Below are positions 10,101 through 19,705 of a stretch of DNA of 64,000 nucleotides, one piece after another; positions within the stretch are counted from its first letter, which is position 1; the number at the start of each line of letters is the position of its first letter. The notes beneath the pieces are model-generated. The model saw nothing but the letters and a program-made list of their open reading frames with translations. It made no database searches and had not been told where the DNA came from. Source of the DNA: Candidatus Lachnoclostridium stercoravium (GTDB lineage: Bacteria > Bacillota > Clostridia > Lachnospirales > Lachnospiraceae); assembly GCA_019118365.1 (NCBI GenBank), contig DWZA01000100.1, positions 1 through 64,000 of the forward strand, given 5' to 3'. The translations under genes and the position numbers were made by a program.

Positions 10101-10277
10101 ATCATAAATCTGTTCTTCATTTAAATGCAGAGGCTTTGCATCGGAATCACCAAATTCCAGAAATTCAAGATCTCGAAAGGGCACATGTGTGGCCATAAAG
10201 TACTCCACATCTACCGCTGTACCATCTTTTTTAATCACGTACTGATCCATGCGATCAGAGCATTCTAGCCAATTCAT
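7191..10277 (-). CDS. Large P-loop ATPase, DpdH-like by size and position
   Basis: A 1028-residue protein. The Walker A GTHGSGKSHL is near residues 76-85, followed by an acidic hydrophobic strand (LTIFIEDF, about 310-317) suitable as Walker B. The region near residues 580-620 is proline/lysine-rich and looks like a linker, and the C-terminal half is helical. The GxxGSGKSH form of the P-loop recurs in defence ATPases such as BrxC/PglY and the Dpd ATPase. Start and stop overlap neighbouring genes (TGATG upstream, ATGA downstream). The likely role is a nucleotide-dependent loader or switch for the effector complex; this is inference. Confidence 0.8.
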   Translation of the reverse strand: MNWLECSDRMDQYVIKKDGTAVDVEYFMATHVPFRDLEFLEFGDSDAKPLHLNEEQIYDQYIVNRSNKHQMLIVRGTHGSGKSHLICWLHNRFISDPVNYNPEKEKVIFLRRLRNTVRGAVQQMIDEGVVRDQELKEKFEKFTASTQSQSEEEFKATIYGEYARKTQTDATGEIFKPIVCKNIAAFLYDSRVQDYMMREGGPIDRCYQKITSGATSVVTETSDIIFTEEDFQFPRDVTRAISKNSAEEVKSFYMNDLRDDELMMKKLADYLNHFTSGVIQGCANITSENARDLFVNLRRSLHREGKNLTIFIEDFTSFSIVESELITALSVENGGNYSDLCRVTSVIGITDGYYGSFRDNFKTRVTKQINVTEQSYGGEAFLLEMAARYLNAIYASRKAVTSWYQGKAVEDTLPLSQFQPDYDWDKVTIGKAAYTLYPFNRNSILRLYDKLKVKTTRNFLTYVIQHFFERFADGMEYKDNWTFPELPPYIESVTLQPPYADSVEGAPLPDSDKQRLKVLFKLWGDETTEADETTIGGVSKLFLKDIGLDHFAGIEKVGEKHPGNGQNPEKKPQAKPSAPDTVNTPPPQISKKEMTFRRKMQDITAWFEEKKTLEYASDYNKWVGDFVLQGIAWQDEGLPGDFALQRRNSGNFVDIEDSKLDTSRDRAVIIMNRTSESRTVLMGLTMLDFYGNWSFENAAYYQMVMVGWLEKNKNAFINRIFGDAVGSKEHPILTWYLAAEYLQRLLYGEKISASSDFELAKKLVLTKIPEKGEKHINTSWNDVITYLTNQSTIRTTMHTNLNSGSKTIMGIIGERKSGDVRFFRTQELLNSIVHLKKKHWDIRDELATYSSSQYKDVRDFLSQLYVKIDTVINEEKKIAKTRLKSFQNKVGDEPTEEAYLDIISQISQFYVNCATAHESYKSELKMKFEGTPDTLAKTAVGTYTNIKKALANYGELDLLNFFSGKPVETLDEILNNLNAIEEFASTLEEKHRKLIGDSGQLVDPFLVEAALSKLEELSNRLEALEVAE

Positions 10278-11050
10278 CAGCTGACCTCCTTTATCACAAT
10301 GTCTGAGAAGTCATTCTTATCCACGCCCCTTAACGGAAATAATCCAGTACGTATGGCGTCTTTTATGGCGATTATTTCGATCTTCCCTTCATTCTGTAGT
10401 GTTCGAAGCCCGTTTGATACTGCAAGGGGAAGAGTAGTTTCACTACAGGAGGCGGCTGCTTCAGGTACATGTTCTTTTAACCACAGAACAAATTGGGTGC
10501 ATGTCATATGCGTCTCTTTCGGTAGCCCAACCATGGCGTCCTCTAAACGTATTTTCATATTCGGAATAAGCGTTCTATTATACTGATAGGCATGTCCCAA
10601 AAAACGCATCCAGAATCGCCATCCAAGCACATCGTTTTCTGTCACGGATTCAAGACCTGCTTTCGAGGCCTCGGCCGCATATTCATCAAACTTAGTTAGC
10701 TCCAGCACCTTGTCGGAATTAGCAATAAACCACTCCGTAAGCTTGAAAAAGGTGGAGTTTGAACGAGCAAATATGACAGGCGCAATCATTCTACGGAAGC
10801 TCTTTGCTGATTCCAGCGAAGAAGGGGTCACTGCAAGCACGTATTTCTCGTTTTCTTCTCTTATCAGGTCAAGCTCCTTTGCCACCTGAATTGAGTGGTT
10901 TACAGCCTCTTCCGAGGTGGGATCGTCACTTAGCTGAGATAGTTTATAGAGCTCCCCCTGATTATATGAATTGTTTTCAAGCAATCGGCAAATAGCAAGG
11001 ACTCTTTCAGGTGTCGGCCCAGGCCGCATATTGTCATTTTCTTTAAACAT
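10277..11050 (-). CDS. Winged-helix protein, DpdG-like by position
   Basis: A 257-residue protein. The first 75 residues (PTPERVLAICRLL onwards) have the spacing of a winged-helix DNA-binding domain, and a second wHTH-like stretch lies near the C-terminus (LAVSNGLRTLQNEGKIEII). No catalytic motif is seen. The start is ATG at 11050 behind GAGGAG. It lies between the RecQ-like helicase and the large ATPase, the place of dpdG in Dpd islands. A role in sensing modified or unmodified DNA is possible but not shown. Confidence 0.7.
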   Translation of the reverse strand: MFKENDNMRPGPTPERVLAICRLLENNSYNQGELYKLSQLSDDPTSEEAVNHSIQVAKELDLIREENEKYVLAVTPSSLESAKSFRRMIAPVIFARSNSTFFKLTEWFIANSDKVLELTKFDEYAAEASKAGLESVTENDVLGWRFWMRFLGHAYQYNRTLIPNMKIRLEDAMVGLPKETHMTCTQFVLWLKEHVPEAAASCSETTLPLAVSNGLRTLQNEGKIEIIAIKDAIRTGLFPLRGVDKNDFSDIVIKEVS

Positions 11051-11062
11051 GGCATTACTCCT

Positions 11063-13552
11063 CTAAATGTTATTGATATCCCTTATGCGGCAATTCAGGA
11101 ACTCGTTGATGCTTCTGTTGTGTGATGCGATTCTTGTATTCAATTTGCAGCACCACACCTTTCGATATTGCTCCATGTTTCCAGAGAAAGCTACATCAAA
11201 TACTTTATTGCTGATAGACAAATTGTCGGACAAAAGTATCAGCATTCCATTTCTCAGTAGCCATGGAATTTTATTTGCCACTTCAAGGAACTCACTGTGG
11301 GTAAAGGTCATACAATCGGTTTTGCTATTTACTTTTGTATTATCCGGATATATGAATGCCGCTAATGACAGCTTGTCACATATCTCAGCTAATTGCTCAA
11401 CATCAACCTCATCATAGGCGTCCACCGGAATCAGCATATTGGGCAGGATTCCCATATATCGTCTGAGTAAACGTCCAGGTGGATCAGGCTCCACATTGAT
11501 GCAGCATTTTTGCCTTATTCGGAAATGATCTTCAGAAAGTTCTGAACCAACTGGGTGTACTGGACAGCCACTACAAATTGGTTTTGCATATGGATACAGA
11601 TCTACAAATTGCTTGCCCCAGCATTTCGATTTTGGTTGTCTTACCATATCAGCCATTTTATGATACCCATCTACACGCATATCATATTCTTGCTGTCGAT
11701 CTTTTTCCAATAGTTGTGTCAACTGTTCCATATCCTGAAGAAGATCTACATTAATAATCCTGAAATTAAAAAAGTAGGTTTGTTCTTTTGCATCATAACG
11801 CGCACTTTCTATATTGATATAGCCTCTTCTGTGAAGGAGTAGTAACGCGTTTATGTTCCAGCACATATTCCGTAGACCGGCATGTTCAGCTTCTTCCTTT
11901 GAAAAAGTTGCAGGAACCGTACTTAAATCTGCTGTTACAAGATCTCCATCGACCATATTACGAGCATCTTTTAAAATGCTCTCCAGTCGAACCTTAATCT
12001 TTTCTTGCTTTAAGATACTGCCTTTTACAAGGCCAAAAGCAACAGATAGGTCATTTTTTCTTTCATCCCGCCCCATGTAATAACAAAGCACACTCAAGGA
12101 GGGAAGACCATCACGTCCAGCCCGTCCAACTTCCTGATAAAACCTGCTTAAGTTTTCCGGAACGCACGCATGGACTATGGTTCGAACATTACTCTTGTCA
12201 ACACCCATGCCAAAGGCTGAGGTTGCGATCATAATATCAAATTCATTGTTTTTCCACTGTTCGAGAAGAAGATCCCGTTCTTTATCTTTTGTATCTCCCG
12301 TATAAGTAAAAACATTAGAAAGACCTTCCTCCTTTAATAGTTTTATGTATCGTTTTGCTACAGACGGTTCTATCACATAGACAATCAATGGCTTAGGAAG
12401 AAGCTTTACCATTTCAACGATCTGCCGTTCTCTGTGCTCATAACTATGGTTCTCACAGATCATATAGCGGGGTTCTTTTCTTAAGGCATCGCAGCGGAAT
12501 TTAGCATTGCCGCTTTCGCTTCCGAACAGATCAAAAAGAACATCTATAACATCATCAGAAAGGGTAGCAGAGAGAAGATAAGTACGGATACTTTTGCCAG
12601 AAAGTATTCTCCACTCTCGTAGGACAACTGAGAATATCTGAAACTCTGGCCTAAAATTTGCTCCCCAATCGGGCACAATATGTGCCTCATCGATTACAAC
12701 ATTATACAGATATCCGTCTTCTGCAGCTTGACGCAAAGCCTTCCCAAAATGTTCACCCTTTAAGATTGCCTCCGGAGAAGTGAAAATCAGTCTTGCTGTT
12801 TTTTCTTCAACTCCTTTTATCATTTTGCTGTTGTCGCCGCCACTTTGAAAGCTAAAAATGTTCTTTTTTGTTTCTTCATCTGATATGCATTCTATGGCTT
12901 GCAGATACTGATCTTTAGCCAAAGATACTGTGGGCACTACAACGACGGTAAGCCTTTTATGAAACGCTGCTAAAAGCTGCGTAATCAGACTTTTACCTCC
13001 ACCAGTAGGAAGAGATATCATGAGCGTATGGTCATTAGGTAATTCAAGAGCACAATGGACGGCGAGCTTCTGTTCAAAGGACCGGTATGTATGGAATTTT
13101 GTAAAGTGGTGTACATATGCGTCGCCAGAGGCTTCTTCCAACGCATCGTTACTTCCTTCACCAAGTCTGTAAACTTCTTTGATAAAATTATTGTGCTCTT
13201 CTATGGCTTTTGGCACTTTTTCAAGTACATCAACAGCTCCATCAGCTGCAACAAAAACACCAAATGGGGCGCCGTCTCTTAACACAGCGTCAGTAACCAA
13301 GCGAGGGAAGCGAAAACGTCCAACAAAAAGAATAAAGTCTCGCATGAAAAGCATAAAATCGCCAGTTTTAATTCTACCGGTATTATATTGTGTATACCGT
13401 TTGAAATACGTAATACACAAGATGGCTTTCGCATGCTCACCCATCTTTCCGGAATTCTGAAGATTTTTTGCAAGGTTCCGCATTTGTATTTCAGCCGAGC
13501 TTATACTGATGCTACCATCTAAATAAGCCTGAAATATATCCATATAATCCAT
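11063..13552 (-). CDS. RecQ-like superfamily 2 helicase, DpdF-like
   Basis: An 829-residue helicase. Motifs in order: LPTGGGKSL (motif I, about 181-189), VIDEAHIVPDWG (motif II, about 286), SATLS (motif III), and QEVGRAGRDG (motif VI, about 477). The C-terminal part has cysteines (CWGK, CSGCPVHP, KCC) that could bind zinc or an Fe-S cluster. The first 150 residues precede the helicase core and are unfamiliar. Four bases separate its start from the SNF2 gene upstream. Bacterial RecQ for housekeeping has a shorter N-terminus and an HRDC domain, which I do not see, so this is a defence-type relative. Confidence 0.85.
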   Translation of the reverse strand: MDYMDIFQAYLDGSISISSAEIQMRNLAKNLQNSGKMGEHAKAILCITYFKRYTQYNTGRIKTGDFMLFMRDFILFVGRFRFPRLVTDAVLRDGAPFGVFVAADGAVDVLEKVPKAIEEHNNFIKEVYRLGEGSNDALEEASGDAYVHHFTKFHTYRSFEQKLAVHCALELPNDHTLMISLPTGGGKSLITQLLAAFHKRLTVVVVPTVSLAKDQYLQAIECISDEETKKNIFSFQSGGDNSKMIKGVEEKTARLIFTSPEAILKGEHFGKALRQAAEDGYLYNVVIDEAHIVPDWGANFRPEFQIFSVVLREWRILSGKSIRTYLLSATLSDDVIDVLFDLFGSESGNAKFRCDALRKEPRYMICENHSYEHRERQIVEMVKLLPKPLIVYVIEPSVAKRYIKLLKEEGLSNVFTYTGDTKDKERDLLLEQWKNNEFDIMIATSAFGMGVDKSNVRTIVHACVPENLSRFYQEVGRAGRDGLPSLSVLCYYMGRDERKNDLSVAFGLVKGSILKQEKIKVRLESILKDARNMVDGDLVTADLSTVPATFSKEEAEHAGLRNMCWNINALLLLHRRGYINIESARYDAKEQTYFFNFRIINVDLLQDMEQLTQLLEKDRQQEYDMRVDGYHKMADMVRQPKSKCWGKQFVDLYPYAKPICSGCPVHPVGSELSEDHFRIRQKCCINVEPDPPGRLLRRYMGILPNMLIPVDAYDEVDVEQLAEICDKLSLAAFIYPDNTKVNSKTDCMTFTHSEFLEVANKIPWLLRNGMLILLSDNLSISNKVFDVAFSGNMEQYRKVWCCKLNTRIASHNRSINEFLNCRIRDINNI

Positions 13553-13556
13553 AGCT

Positions 13557-16500
13557 CTACCTGCTGGTTAGATACATTAGCGCAATAGAATCTAAAGAGA
13601 GGATTGGATTCGACAACGCATAGTATACCGCTTCATACCTTTCCTTTATCTTTTCAATCCGACTCATATCCCTTCCAAGATATATATATTCGGATTCGTA
13701 TCCTGAAACAATACGGGATATCTCCCGTTTGGCAGTCTCAAAATCCGATAGTTCTTGGACTTTTTTGACGGCCTTTTCCCTTGATAATTTAGAAACCCTG
13801 GTTATCGTGTTTTTCCACTCTGTTTCAGGATGAATCTCCATGAAGCTCTCCAGTTCGGACATGGTACCTTTTTTTGCAGAGCGTTTCCCCAAGTGTTCTG
13901 CATCACGTATGTTTTTCACATCAAAAAGAAAATCGTTTAAATCCTTCTCTGATACTTTTTCGGAGCCTGAAAATGGAACATAAACAATTACCTGCTTCAT
14001 GGGAAGATACATACGAAATTGAGACAATAGCTGTATGGATATCTTTTTCTCCATCAAATAGTTAATCCTTGGCTCTATATTGTATATACACACGAACCCC
14101 TTGAAATCAAACGGTGCATGAGTGGCAAAAGCGCAGCAGCGCCCACGCCCGTTATCAAGTGCATTACCTATGATACTGTTAAATACAGGATCTCCCGGGG
14201 CATAGAAAAGCAAGTCTTCCCGTTTGATGGCAGTAGAGCGGTCGAAGGTTCCGAGAATTTTGCCTTCTTTTCGCACTATTTCAGTATTGTCATATAAACT
14301 CCAGTCCGGTGGGATAAAAAGGGACTGAATGGCTGCCCGTGGTGAAAACATAGCGTCTGAAAACTGTACGATATCATTCTTATTTATAGTACTTCTTAAT
14401 CCGGCCTGTGTAGCCCAGCCCAACATAGAAGCCTTAAACAGATCGTTTTCGCCTCCGCTATAGGTACTAAGCATTTGTTTTACAGCTATGGAAAGAGGCC
14501 TGTAGATTACGCTTCCTGAATCATAAAGCTGTTCCTCCTCGACGGCGTCTCTTGTGTCCTCCGTCATCTCGACGATATCATCCAATGCGTTTTCAAGTCC
14601 ATTGTAGATATCATCCTCAAGGGCTTCGGTAATCCTTTCGTTCAGCTCTCCTGTAATTATTTCTAATCCACTTAAGGACCTTTGGAACAGATCAAGTCCT
14701 TTGTTCCATATAGTGAATAGCTGTGATTCAATCGATTCTTCACTATAGAAAACAACAGAGTTTACAGTCAGGTGGTCCTTATCTCGACCAAGTCTGTCCA
14801 AGCGTCCGATTCTCTGCTCTATAGCATTTGCAGTCCAGGGAAGATCCAGATGGAAGACCCAGTCCGCATTCTGGAAGTTACGTCCTTCACCGCCAGTAAC
14901 ATCACACAGAATCACACGACAGTTTTCATTGTTCTGGAACTCATATACGCTGTCTTCAAGCTCATTACGCAGCATATTTCCTGTAAAGCAGACAGACTCT
15001 ATCCCCCTTTTGCTAAGAAGCTCTCCGAATTTCCAGAGCGTTTCCGGATATTCAGAGAAAACAACAACCTTTCCGTTGTTATCTTTTGATACAGACACTT
15101 CCTGTTCCATAAAGTCTAGAGCATACAGCAACCGACCTTTGATTTCCTCTGGGGCCTCATCCATCAGATAGTCGGTGTTAGCAAGTTCATCTTCGGCCTG
15201 CATGACCCAAAGGTTTACTAAAGCTTCCAGATTATTATCGGTTTCTCCTGAGTTGGAAATCACTGCTTTCAGCGCCCACGGCGAGCTGAACATAGCCTGA
15301 AGAAGTTGTATCACTCGCTGCATCGGCATTGATTCATTACTCAGTTCAGTGGAAATATACTCTAAAAGTGCAAAGTACACATTTCGTTCGCTATAGCCAT
15401 CTTCTGAACTTTTCATGCGGTAGGGAAGAGCATGGAGAACCCGTTCTCCAAGTATCTCTGTCACAAAATCTCTTCTGTTTCGAACAATATTTCGTTCAAT
15501 CCGATAATTCTCTGAAATATAAGACAGAGATTGCTCCATAGCGGCCTTGCCCATATCCTTAGACTGGAAATCAATTCCCTTCACTATGCCAAATAAGTGT
15601 TCATCTGAAAGCTCCTCGGCCAGTTCCTCCAGCTTCTCCAGAGAATCTTCCTTCCAGTCCTCATAATTGTTCATATGAGAGATAAGACCATTAACACGAC
15701 GCTGTATCTTCTTTTGTTTAGATAGTAGGGAGGAAAAGGTAGAAAGTTCCATTCTTCCGTACTGCTCCGGCTGAAGCAGTGTAAGAAGACGTAGATATTC
15801 CTCCCTGCGATTTTGGATTGGTGTAGCACTTAAAAACAGCGCATTCAGGGTCGCTTTACTTATATTCAGTACAAGCTCATATTTTTCTTCTTGAGACAAC
15901 AGTCGGTGAGTTTCATCTACTATAAGCAGATCCCACTGGTAGGCTAGAACCCCGTTATACTCGTCCAGATCCTCCATAGCTACAATGACATGATTTGTAT
16001 ATCCGGCAATACCGGTATTTAAGGTGGCGGATATCTCGAATTTATATCTTAGTTCATTAACCCACTGCTGGGCTAATGCGCCCGGAACAATATATAACAC
16101 TCGGAGATTCTTTTTTTCTGTGCTAAGAATCTTAATAATGGAGCACGCCTCAATTGTCTTGCCCAATCCTACCTCGTCGGCCAGCATGTAGCGTATAGGT
16201 CTTGATTCAAAGGCGCGCACAATAGTGCTTATCTGATGAGCCATAAGAAACGTGCGACAGCCAACCAGTTCTTTAAAACCATATACGGTATTGTTGACCA
16301 TATGCATATTGCCGCTCACTTGTAGCCGGTTTGCAAACCACGAAGGATTCTGGAATTCATACCTCATCATTTGTTTGATGGGCTGATAATCGGCTGTTGA
16401 ATACTCTATCTCTAATTCATTTTCAAGATAGGTTCGGATCTTTCCATTATGGAGCATAACGAAATATTCATAGAAAGCTTCGTCCTTTTTCTCAAGCCTC

Positions 16501-16769
16501 CTCGACAGGATCTGTCCGGGACCATCAGGCGTATTCACGGGCGCATCTTTGGCTGCACCACATCTGTCCACTTTGTCCATTGGGTAATCTAACTTATCAA
16601 AAGCGTGGGCATAAAAACGTCTGCTGTTCTTTAAGTCGAACATCTTTACTCTTACTTCACCAGACAGTTCATTTATCTGTATGATTTTTGCCAATACAAA
16701 GCTTCTTGGGAAGTAATTGTCATTTTCCTCAAGTACAATTGGGCATCTGACATAGTGGCCTATAACCAT
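13557..16769 (-). CDS. SNF2-family helicase, DpdE-like
   Basis: A protein of 1070 residues. SNF2/RapA-type motifs: LADEVGLGKTIEA (motif I, about 198), LLIVDETHRLL (motif II as DETH, about 283), LSATPIQNR (motif III) and QRIGRLDRLGR (motif VI, about 650). An N-terminal small beta-rich region and a C-terminal region of about 350 residues flank the core. I choose ATG 16769 with GGGAGG; a GTG one codon upstream is less likely. Enzymes of this type translocate on duplex DNA and are present in DISARM, Dpd and other defence systems. Confidence 0.87.
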   Translation of the reverse strand: MVIGHYVRCPIVLEENDNYFPRSFVLAKIIQINELSGEVRVKMFDLKNSRRFYAHAFDKLDYPMDKVDRCGAAKDAPVNTPDGPGQILSRRLEKKDEAFYEYFVMLHNGKIRTYLENELEIEYSTADYQPIKQMMRYEFQNPSWFANRLQVSGNMHMVNNTVYGFKELVGCRTFLMAHQISTIVRAFESRPIRYMLADEVGLGKTIEACSIIKILSTEKKNLRVLYIVPGALAQQWVNELRYKFEISATLNTGIAGYTNHVIVAMEDLDEYNGVLAYQWDLLIVDETHRLLSQEEKYELVLNISKATLNALFLSATPIQNRREEYLRLLTLLQPEQYGRMELSTFSSLLSKQKKIQRRVNGLISHMNNYEDWKEDSLEKLEELAEELSDEHLFGIVKGIDFQSKDMGKAAMEQSLSYISENYRIERNIVRNRRDFVTEILGERVLHALPYRMKSSEDGYSERNVYFALLEYISTELSNESMPMQRVIQLLQAMFSSPWALKAVISNSGETDNNLEALVNLWVMQAEDELANTDYLMDEAPEEIKGRLLYALDFMEQEVSVSKDNNGKVVVFSEYPETLWKFGELLSKRGIESVCFTGNMLRNELEDSVYEFQNNENCRVILCDVTGGEGRNFQNADWVFHLDLPWTANAIEQRIGRLDRLGRDKDHLTVNSVVFYSEESIESQLFTIWNKGLDLFQRSLSGLEIITGELNERITEALEDDIYNGLENALDDIVEMTEDTRDAVEEEQLYDSGSVIYRPLSIAVKQMLSTYSGGENDLFKASMLGWATQAGLRSTINKNDIVQFSDAMFSPRAAIQSLFIPPDWSLYDNTEIVRKEGKILGTFDRSTAIKREDLLFYAPGDPVFNSIIGNALDNGRGRCCAFATHAPFDFKGFVCIYNIEPRINYLMEKKISIQLLSQFRMYLPMKQVIVYVPFSGSEKVSEKDLNDFLFDVKNIRDAEHLGKRSAKKGTMSELESFMEIHPETEWKNTITRVSKLSREKAVKKVQELSDFETAKREISRIVSGYESEYIYLGRDMSRIEKIKERYEAVYYALSNPILSLDSIALMYLTSR

Positions 16770-16792
16770 CACGGCCTCCCTTCTGGTATTAT

Positions 16793-19705
16793 TTACCTTT
16801 TTTCTTCATATGCTGCCAGACAGATTCCGTTATCCGGACAAAAGGCACACCAACTTCCCGCACGTTCATAATTGCTGTCAGTCTCATTCAGATAATTCAA
16901 TACACAGCCGATTAGTGTGCTGTTCTCATTCTTCGTACTGTGTACGGAATAACTCTTTTTATCCTGCTTTATGGTGGCAAGCTGTTCAAAATCCGGGTAA
17001 TGATGTTTCCTCGGAAGATCTTGCAGATCTTCCAAGAATTCCGCGGTTCCAAAGGTTTTTCTTAAGGCCATGTGTGTCGTTTCCAGAGGCCTCACCTTGA
17101 GATATCCGTCTTTGAATACCTGTGCCAATACATAATTCTCGGCCTGTCTTCGCATATCTATGACTTCCGAGGGTATGAAGAACGGAAAATACCGTTCTAT
17201 TTTAGACGATTCGGAAGTGACGATCTGCGTAAGCCGGGCTGCCATATCTTTCTGTTCTTTTCCTTGCATGGTACGCCATGTGTTTTCAATCAGTACATTC
17301 ACAAAGAAACGTTGCATCAAAAAGCTGCCAGAAAGTACAGGTGCTTTGTTCAGAACATAGTCCAACAAATATCTGTATGGACACAGAAACATTGCAGCCA
17401 TCTGTTCCCGATCATATTTGAATCCAGTTACTTTCTGAGCTCTTACCGTGGTATGAGAGTAGGGATCATTGCTGACTCTATGAATTGAACTGTCTTCTTC
17501 TTTCAAGCCTATAAGACGCAGAAGTTCATAATAATCGGTTGCATTATCCCCATATCTCCGTACAAAACTGATCTTTGTATCACACTGGCTAAAATACAAT
17601 CCATAAAACAAAGCATATCTAAGAAAATTGCTTCGTTCTCCTAATGCAGCATAATATACCTGGAATGGCAACTCCTTCGGATTATAAGCTCTTTCTATGA
17701 ACATTTCGGAAAGTGGCCATGGAAGAAGCTCATCAACTGTCTGGTTCATGTCCTTGTCTGATACACAGGCAAAGTGATACACTCTTTTTCTTTTTCCGGG
17801 TCCAGTTTGTCTTCTGGACATTAGGACATCGCCATCAATCTGCTCAAAGTTGCGCACAAACCAGTCGGGAACGGGCTCCTCTTTTTGTTTAAGGAAAAAG
17901 TAAAGGCCCGCACGTAGGTCATCTAATGTGCCGGCTCTATCCTCGTAAGCCAGCTGTTTCTGTACATTGTCCAATCGGTCAAGCAACCGCCCAATCAGAT
18001 CCTTTTCTTCCTCATTGGCAAGCTCTGTCTGTCTACTGTCTACGAAGTCGCGCAGGCGTCTGAAATGATTCCCAAACTGGAACTGCTCATCTGCCGTAGC
18101 TGTACCAAACAGGTCTTTCGCAATGCTATTGATCTGTCTTAGAGCAGTATGGAGCTCTTCAATGTCCTTTTGCGGCACCTTGTAGGTACTGTAAAGGGTA
18201 AGCGCTCGAAACGGATATGCTGGAGACGTAGCAACTGTTCCTGCTCCCGTTACCTGCGCATATTCTTTTATATATTTTTGGAAGAGCTCATCTAGGGTTG
18301 AAAATTTATCAACATGTAGAAACAATGGTTCCACATTCATCAGTGTCTTTAAAAGCCGAGGTGTGTTAAACCCCGTAAGGATACCTGAGTTTACACATGC
18401 CCGGAGTTGCCCGTAATCAATGTCGATCTCCCCTGTTTCTACATTCCAGAGGCCATAGAGCGCTACGAAAAACTGCCCGATTGGATAGGCTAAAAAGTGT
18501 CTATTCCTTGCATATTCCGGATGATATACCTGTAGCAGCTCATCTACATCCTTATTAGCCGTATAAATAACGTCTTCCATTTTAGCCAGGACCTCGGACG
18601 TGCTGCGTTGCTTCATCTGAGGTTGTCCTTGGCTTTCGACTTCAGTATTTTCCCTGATTTCAGCCTCTGCTTCTGCAAAAAGATCAGAGACGTATCCTGC
18701 ATATTCGGATATATTTTCAAAGCCAACAACCCGCTCATCTTTATAGTCTTGATAATTTCTTATAATTCGCGGGTCGTTTCTAGAAATGTTATCCTCACAC
18801 AGCAATGCCATATTCTCGGCAATTGAGACGCCTGCGCGTTTAAACTGCATGTCCGGGTGATAAGTTGTGATTTTGGTGTCATGGTGTATCGGTGCATCAA
18901 ACTGCTGATAAATATAATTCCATGAGGAATAAATCTCCTTGTACTGAGGGAGATAATTGTACAAAAAGATTACCTCTATACCTAGCTTATCCAGGTATGT
19001 AAGAAGGCGCAGTTGCAGGGGAGTAAATTGATGCACACCATGAATTACAACATGGTCCCCATCCCAAAAGCGCATCTTTTCTATCATACGCTCGAACGGT
19101 GCAAGCTCCTTCTTGTATTCTTTCTCATCTGGGCGGGGATTCCGCGCATTCAGATTATCTGCTTTTTCTTTTTTTTCAGCTTCTGCCTGATCACAAAAGT
19201 ATTTATGTAGATCATGTTTGGCAGGCAGTTTTGGAAGAGCAAACAGATCACTTCTTTCGGCAAACTTCAGTAGATATGCAAAAAGCCTGTGTTCGAAATT
19301 TAATCTACTGGTATCGAGTGTATCGGCATTTATTCCTAACTCGATGAATAAACGCAGAGAATCCAACATGGAGTTCTTGTTGTGATTTATTGCCTCGTAT
19401 CTTAAATCACTGATATTCCAGTCGGCATTTCTTTCTTCATGAAGTATCTTATATTGTCGCCCAAGTTCACTATATTGCTGTATTCTCCTGCTGATATTAT
19501 TGGACCAGTCTGCAAAGATTCTGTCCTTCACGATGGAATCCAACGGACAGAAGAGTGTTAGTATTTCCTCATCCGGAAGTACGCTCATCAAGCCACGCAC
19601 TAACGTTCTTGATGCGCAGAGGTGAGGATAGTGTTTAATTTCGTCCCAGAAGTCTGTTTCATGGATTCTGTATGGATCAGCGTATGTATATATCTTAAAA
19701 GACAT
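16793..19705 (-). CDS. AddB/RexB-like Fe-S protein with apparently degenerate nuclease core
   Basis: A 970-residue protein. The N-terminal half resembles the inactivated helicase region of AddB, including a GVHQFTPLQLRLL strand-helix like AddB's GFxxFTPLQ. The C-terminus has the four-cysteine iron-sulfur arrangement of AddB and Cas4: one cysteine in LCPYRYLLDYVL (about 777) and three in CAFCPDNGIC (about 953-962). Between them I find no clear D...ExK nuclease triad, so the Fe-S fold may be structural only. The start directly follows the stop of the NERD-UvrD gene, suggesting an AddA/AddB-like pair. Confidence 0.75.
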   Translation of the reverse strand: MSFKIYTYADPYRIHETDFWDEIKHYPHLCASRTLVRGLMSVLPDEEILTLFCPLDSIVKDRIFADWSNNISRRIQQYSELGRQYKILHEERNADWNISDLRYEAINHNKNSMLDSLRLFIELGINADTLDTSRLNFEHRLFAYLLKFAERSDLFALPKLPAKHDLHKYFCDQAEAEKKEKADNLNARNPRPDEKEYKKELAPFERMIEKMRFWDGDHVVIHGVHQFTPLQLRLLTYLDKLGIEVIFLYNYLPQYKEIYSSWNYIYQQFDAPIHHDTKITTYHPDMQFKRAGVSIAENMALLCEDNISRNDPRIIRNYQDYKDERVVGFENISEYAGYVSDLFAEAEAEIRENTEVESQGQPQMKQRSTSEVLAKMEDVIYTANKDVDELLQVYHPEYARNRHFLAYPIGQFFVALYGLWNVETGEIDIDYGQLRACVNSGILTGFNTPRLLKTLMNVEPLFLHVDKFSTLDELFQKYIKEYAQVTGAGTVATSPAYPFRALTLYSTYKVPQKDIEELHTALRQINSIAKDLFGTATADEQFQFGNHFRRLRDFVDSRQTELANEEEKDLIGRLLDRLDNVQKQLAYEDRAGTLDDLRAGLYFFLKQKEEPVPDWFVRNFEQIDGDVLMSRRQTGPGKRKRVYHFACVSDKDMNQTVDELLPWPLSEMFIERAYNPKELPFQVYYAALGERSNFLRYALFYGLYFSQCDTKISFVRRYGDNATDYYELLRLIGLKEEDSSIHRVSNDPYSHTTVRAQKVTGFKYDREQMAAMFLCPYRYLLDYVLNKAPVLSGSFLMQRFFVNVLIENTWRTMQGKEQKDMAARLTQIVTSESSKIERYFPFFIPSEVIDMRRQAENYVLAQVFKDGYLKVRPLETTHMALRKTFGTAEFLEDLQDLPRKHHYPDFEQLATIKQDKKSYSVHSTKNENSTLIGCVLNYLNETDSNYERAGSWCAFCPDNGICLAAYEEKR